DNA of 8,527 bases from CAG-217 sp963638105 (GTDB taxonomy: Bacteria; Bacillota; Clostridia; Oscillospirales; Acutalibacteraceae): positions 1 through 8,527 of the forward strand of contig CAVHPP010000035.1 of the NCBI GenBank assembly GCA_963638105.1. The letters run 5' to 3'. Below are positions 5,977 to 8,527 of the stretch, in pieces. Made by a program: the position numbers and the translations under genes. Under the pieces are notes generated by a model. It was not told the DNA's origin. It ran no database searches and worked only from the letters and a program-made list of their open reading frames with translations. Positions within the stretch are counted from its first letter, which is position 1. Every line of letters starts with the position of its first letter.

Positions 5977-7419
5977 ATGGCAGATGCTGTAACGGCAACG
6001 AAAAAAAAGTATATGAATTTTAAGGAGATTGCGGCGTACTCCCTGGGGCTGTTCGGGTTCCAGGCCATCGTAGGCTTGCTAAACTCCTATCAGGCCGAGT
6101 TTGACGGCTCCATTTTGGGCGCCAATGTGTCTGTGGTGGCCATTTTGATTTTGGTGGCCAAGATCGTGTCTGCCGTGGCGGACCCGGTGGTGGGCAACCT
6201 GATCGACCGGTCCAAAAGCAAGCGGGGCAAGTTCAAGTCTATGATCCTGTACTCTCTGGTGCCGCTGCTGGTGATGACCGCCGTGGTGTTTGTGAAAGTA
6301 CCGTTCTCCGGCACCGGGCTGTATGTGTGGATCTTCCTCACCTACTTGGTATGGTCCATTGCCATGACCATGGGCGATGTGCCCTCCCAGGGTATCGCCT
6401 CCGTGCTGACCCCGGATCCCACGGAGCGCACCAATGTGGTGTCCATTTCCAATACCTTTAAGCAGATCGGCTTTTCTGCCTGCGTGGTGATCGTGCCTAT
6501 TGCCTGCCTGATCATTCCCGGCGGGTCCAAGGTGTTCGTCAAGTCCGGCGAGACAGATACGCCTATGATCGCTCCCGAGTTCTTCTGGACCGCAGTGCTC
6601 ACCGCCATCTTTGGCTGCGTGCTCTTTGCCCTGATCCCGCTGCTCAATAAGGAGCGGGTGCCTTACCAGGCCGGCGAAAAGACCACCTTTAAGGATATGA
6701 TGGGCGCGCTGAAGAACAATAAGCCCTTAATGTTGGTGATCATTTCTTACTTCCTGGGCTTTGGCCGCCAGATGGCTATGGGTATCCAGGTACAGGCCGC
6801 AACGGTGATTTTGGGCAGCCAAAACTTGGTGGCTGTTTTGGGTATCGTTACCGCCGTGGGTTCTATGATCAGTATGGCGCTGTGCCCCCTGCTGATTAAG
6901 AAGCTGGATGAGCGCAAGGCGTACATTCTTCTGTCTGTTTACGGCTTTGCCGCTTCCATTTTCTCCTTTGTAATCGGCCATTTTTGGTTCCAGTCTCCGG
7001 ACAATATGGTGCTCACCGTGCTGTTTTATGCCTCTTTGTTCCTGATCGGCTTGCAGTTCGGCGCCGTTACCTTAATGCCCATGATCATGACCGCCGATTG
7101 CGTGGATTATTACGAGTATGAAACCGGCAAGCGGATGGAGGGCGCCGCCTATTCCATCCTGACCCTGACCATTAAGGTGTGCCTGGCATTGGGTACCGCT
7201 GTGGGTCTGATCTTTGTGCAGGTGTCCGGTTATTATGACGCCTTGGGTGCCGGTACTTTCACCACCAAGACCAAGGACATTATCTTCTTTGCTTATACCG
7301 CCTTGCCGGGCGTGCTGGCATTGCTGTCCATCTTCCCCATGTTTAAGTACGACATTGTAGGCGAGAAGAAGGCCCAGATCTCTGCCGCCCTGTCCCAGCG
7401 CCGCGCCGGTAAAGAATAA
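5977..7419 (+). CDS. GPH-family (MelB-like) sugar:cation symporter, second paralogue
   Basis: I chose ATG 5977 (480 residues) over in-frame ATG 5917, because AAGGAGGG (5962-5969) sits 7 bases before it and the upstream start lies in a hairpin. The protein has the GPH layout: a first helix after KKKYM, the ADPVVGNLIDRS-KSKRGKFK loop region (about 68-87), MGDVPSQG (around 134) and MTADCVDYYEYETGKR late in the chain, with about 12 helices expected. Against MelB, Asp59 and Asp124 are kept (Asp69, Asp134), while Asp19 and Asp55 become Gln29 and Ser65. The C-terminal YDIVGEKKAQI matches YDMVGEKKARI of the first symporter, so the two are same-subfamily paralogues with separate genes. Transcription probably comes from the SDR promoter, subject to the hairpin between them. 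The substrate is unknown. Confidence 0.9.
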   Translation: MADAVTATKKKYMNFKEIAAYSLGLFGFQAIVGLLNSYQAEFDGSILGANVSVVAILILVAKIVSAVADPVVGNLIDRSKSKRGKFKSMILYSLVPLLVMTAVVFVKVPFSGTGLYVWIFLTYLVWSIAMTMGDVPSQGIASVLTPDPTERTNVVSISNTFKQIGFSACVVIVPIACLIIPGGSKVFVKSGETDTPMIAPEFFWTAVLTAIFGCVLFALIPLLNKERVPYQAGEKTTFKDMMGALKNNKPLMLVIISYFLGFGRQMAMGIQVQAATVILGSQNLVAVLGIVTAVGSMISMALCPLLIKKLDERKAYILLSVYGFAASIFSFVIGHFWFQSPDNMVLTVLFYASLFLIGLQFGAVTLMPMIMTADCVDYYEYETGKRMEGAAYSILTLTIKVCLALGTAVGLIFVQVSGYYDALGAGTFTTKTKDIIFFAYTALPGVLALLSIFPMFKYDIVGEKKAQISAALSQRRAGKE

Positions 7420-7457
7420 GCGCCTAACAATAGATACAATATGTATATACAAGGAAA

Positions 7458-7485
7458 AGCGACTTCCCGAGGGAAGTCGCTTTTT
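7458..7485 (+). terminator. Intrinsic terminator after the second symporter
   Basis: AGCGACTTCC (7458-7467) and GGAAGTCGCT (7472-7481) form a perfect 10-bp stem around CGAG, followed by T to 7485. It lies 38 bases after the stop codon and ends the SDR-symporter unit. Confidence 0.92.
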
Positions 7486-7497
7486 GTGTGGTGTATT

Positions 7498-7605
7498 TGC
7501 CTCCCTTGTAACGGGTGACTCCCCACGGTGTGGGGAGATGTGGCGCAGCGACAGAGGGGACGGGCACCGGTTCGGTGGGGGACCACCGCAGGTGGTGGAG
7601 GGATT
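7498..7605 (+). repeat. Long copy of the CCTCCCTT repeat family, with an internal insertion
   Basis: It opens TGCCTCCCTTGTAA and closes GGGGGACCACC-GCA-GGTGGTGGAGGGATT, the two ends of the short copy at 2981-3030 read on the other strand. About 60 extra bases between them carry two further hairpins: CTCCCCAC-GGT-GTGGGGAG (7519-7537) and CACCG-GTT-CGGTG (7565-7577). The two copies flank the regulator-lipoprotein-SDR-symporter block in opposite orientation. Confidence 0.75.
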
Positions 7606-7623
7606 ATGCGGCTTTATATCTCC

Positions 7624-7648
7624 GTAGGGGCGGATACCATCCGCCCGC
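7624..7648 (+). repeat. REP-like hairpin, GTAGGGGCGGAT family
   Basis: GTAG leads to the perfect 8-bp palindrome GGGCGGAT-ACC-ATCCGCCC (7628-7646), then GC. Related copies are at 2821-2843 (minus orientation), 2870-2889 (shorter stem) and, degenerate, at 62-105. The span from here to about 7770 holds no gene that I can support. Confidence 0.75.
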
Positions 7649-7707
7649 CTTGCGCGTATTCACACGGAAAGCGGCTCCTGTGCTACGGATGCCTTTCGGT
7701 AACGACT

Positions 7708-7734
7708 TGTAGGGTGCGATGCCCACATCGCACC
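7708..7734 (+). repeat. REP-like hairpin, TGTAGG..CGATG-CCCA-CATCG family
   Basis: A perfect 9-bp stem, GGTGCGATG (7713-7721) and CATCGCACC (7726-7734), has loop CCCA and the lead TGTAG. It pairs with the minus-strand copy at 3268-3294, where two stem pairs differ in a compensatory way. Confidence 0.8.
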
Positions 7735-7774
7735 GTTTTCCATTGAGAGTGGAGCCGATTCCACGGAGCATTCC

Positions 7775-7803
7775 TTGTGATCCGCGTGCCACACATTTAT
7801 ACT
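7775..7803 (+). promoter_or_regulatory. Promoter of the small membrane-protein gene
   Basis: TTGTGA (7775-7780) and TATACT (7798-7803) are 17 bp apart. The start would be near 7810, giving a leader of about 49 bases that is A-rich. Confidence 0.7.
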
Positions 7804-7858
7804 GATATTGTAAAAAAAGAAAAATCTTGACTATCCGGTGAAAAGGGGAGCAGTCGTT

Positions 7859-8350
7859 GTGAAAAAACGGACGGTTTTTATACTTATCATATTTATTGCG
7901 TTGGTACTTGTAGTGGGTGCATTTGTGGCACCGCATACGGTCAAACCGAAGCTGATGGCCACATACGATCTGGAGCCGCCTTTTTGTGATACCTACAAAG
8001 ACGGTGGCTATTGCTACTTTTTCGTTCAAAGTGATGCGCATTATTGCTTTAACGGAAATGGGCAGCAGGAGTTGGAACGCCTGGCGCCTCGATTTGACAT
8101 TTCGCAGTTGGATGTCAACCGATACGATTATGTTGTTGCAGTGAATTGCCGGATCCGGTCCATTCGTTATGGCTACGGCTCGGCGTATAAAACCATGTCC
8201 GTAGGCATAGATACCTATATTGCAGACGCCGATTTGACAAAAACGCAGGACGACAGCGTAAGAGTCTATCGAATGAAAAAGGTGAATATCGACTACGATT
8301 ATAAAAAGTATGGCTCCATCGGTACGGACTTTCGTGTTGCCGAAGAATAA
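7859..8350 (+). CDS. Small single-anchor membrane protein of unknown function
   Basis: I chose GTG 7859 (163 residues) because AAAAGGGGA (7841-7849) lies 9 bases before it and the protein then begins MKKRTVFIL. The in-frame GTG at 7838 precedes that site and has no ribosome site of its own. Residues 6-24 form one hydrophobic segment after a basic lead, so about 139 residues are expected outside the cell. That part is rich in Tyr and Asp and has four Cys (43, 52, 63, 97), enough for two disulfides. No catalytic motif or known family is recognised. The gene is monocistronic, with its own promoter and terminator, and appears more AT-rich than its neighbours by eye. It may have no functional link to the transport genes. 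Confidence 0.75.
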   Translation: MKKRTVFILIIFIALVLVVGAFVAPHTVKPKLMATYDLEPPFCDTYKDGGYCYFFVQSDAHYCFNGNGQQELERLAPRFDISQLDVNRYDYVVAVNCRIRSIRYGYGSAYKTMSVGIDTYIADADLTKTQDDSVRVYRMKKVNIDYDYKKYGSIGTDFRVAEE

Positions 8351-8395
8351 TACCGAAAGCGCAGCGTATAGATGAAATAGAATATGTATTTTTTA

Positions 8396-8422
8396 CGCGG
8401 TGGGTGATCCTGCCGCGCTTTT
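8396..8422 (+). terminator. Intrinsic terminator of the small membrane-protein gene
   Basis: CGCGGTGGG (8396-8404) pairs with CCTGCCGCG (8409-8417) through nine pairs, two of them G-T wobbles, around TGAT. CTTTTG follows, with another T-run at 8429-8434. It begins 46 bases after the stop codon. Confidence 0.7.
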
Positions 8423-8454
8423 GTTTGATTTTTTGCCAGCTGGGGCGACAAATG

Positions 8455-8466
8455 CACTGCGGGCGG
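8455..8466 (-). repeat. Diverged inner extension of the right terminal repeat
   Basis: On the minus strand this reads CCGCCCGCAGTG and matches CCGCCCGCTGTG at 62-73 at the same offset from the 55-bp repeat. The six bases between are mostly different. It shows that homology between the two ends continues past 55 bp. Confidence 0.55.
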
Positions 8467-8472
8467 CAGATT

Positions 8473-8527
8473 TGTACAGTGTAGTATGATCATATACAAG
8501 AGTGCAAGATGAGTGTATACAGAAAAA
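8473..8527. repeat. Right copy of 55-bp terminal inverted repeat
   Basis: This is the exact reverse complement of 1-55. The two copies are the outermost bases of the window, pointing in opposite directions. No gene overlaps it. Confidence 0.9.

Noticed and set aside
7515..7746. Two overlapping small plus-strand frames of 65 and 72 codons
   Set aside because: Both lie in the repeat cluster, have no ribosome site and encode low-complexity Gly/Arg/Trp-rich sequence.
1..8527. The window as a complete transposon or linear plasmid with terminal repeats
   Set aside because: There is no transposase, integrase, replication or terminal-protein gene, and the genes look like ordinary chromosomal metabolism. 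The ends may be set by assembly.

Overview
The window looks like a piece of a gut Clostridia (Bacillota) chromosome, probably Oscillospirales. The clues are strong AGGAGG/AAGGGG-type ribosome binding sites, consensus -35/-10 promoters, a diderm-free lipoprotein, single-anchor envelope proteins of unknown family, and REP-like hairpin repeats of the 'GTAGGGGCGG' and 'CCTCCCTT..AAGGGAGG' kinds that I associate with such genomes. The taxon is inference; no marker gene is present.

Layout, left to right. (1) A 55-bp sequence at 1-55 returns as an exact inverted copy at 8473-8527. (2) An operon at 256-2695 holds a GPH/MelB-type sugar:cation symporter and a closely spaced gene for a single-anchor envelope protein of unknown function, ending in a strong terminator. 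(3) A non-coding stretch of about 700 bp (2754-3412) is packed with short perfect hairpins and REP-like repeats. (4) A TetR-family regulator (3413-3952, minus) is divergent from a ComEC-like metallo-beta-lactamase-fold lipoprotein (4082-4960, plus). Two abutting perfect 6-2-6 palindromes lie in the shared promoter region. (5) An SDR oxidoreductase (5033-5884) with its own promoter is followed by a second GPH symporter (5977-7419), with a terminator-like hairpin between them that may act as an attenuator. (6) A second repeat-rich gap (7490-7770) precedes a small membrane-anchored protein of unknown function (7859-8350), which has its own promoter and terminator.

How the genes may work together. 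The two symporters are paralogues, with the same N-terminal 'KKYM' lead-in and a C-terminal 'YD-[MI]-VGEKKA' signature. Both depart from MelB at several cation-site acidic residues. A symporter next to an SDR suggests uptake and reduction/oxidation of a small polyol, sugar, glycoside or glucuronide. The TetR protein is a candidate ligand sensor for its own gene and the MBL lipoprotein. No substrate can be assigned from sequence alone.

No transposase, integrase, CRISPR array, rRNA or tRNA was seen. The most noteworthy signals are the exact 55-bp terminal inverted repeat (which may partly reflect assembly at k=55), the array of hairpins with stem covariation between copies, the paired palindromes in the TetR/MBL promoter region, and the altered cation sites of the paired symporters.
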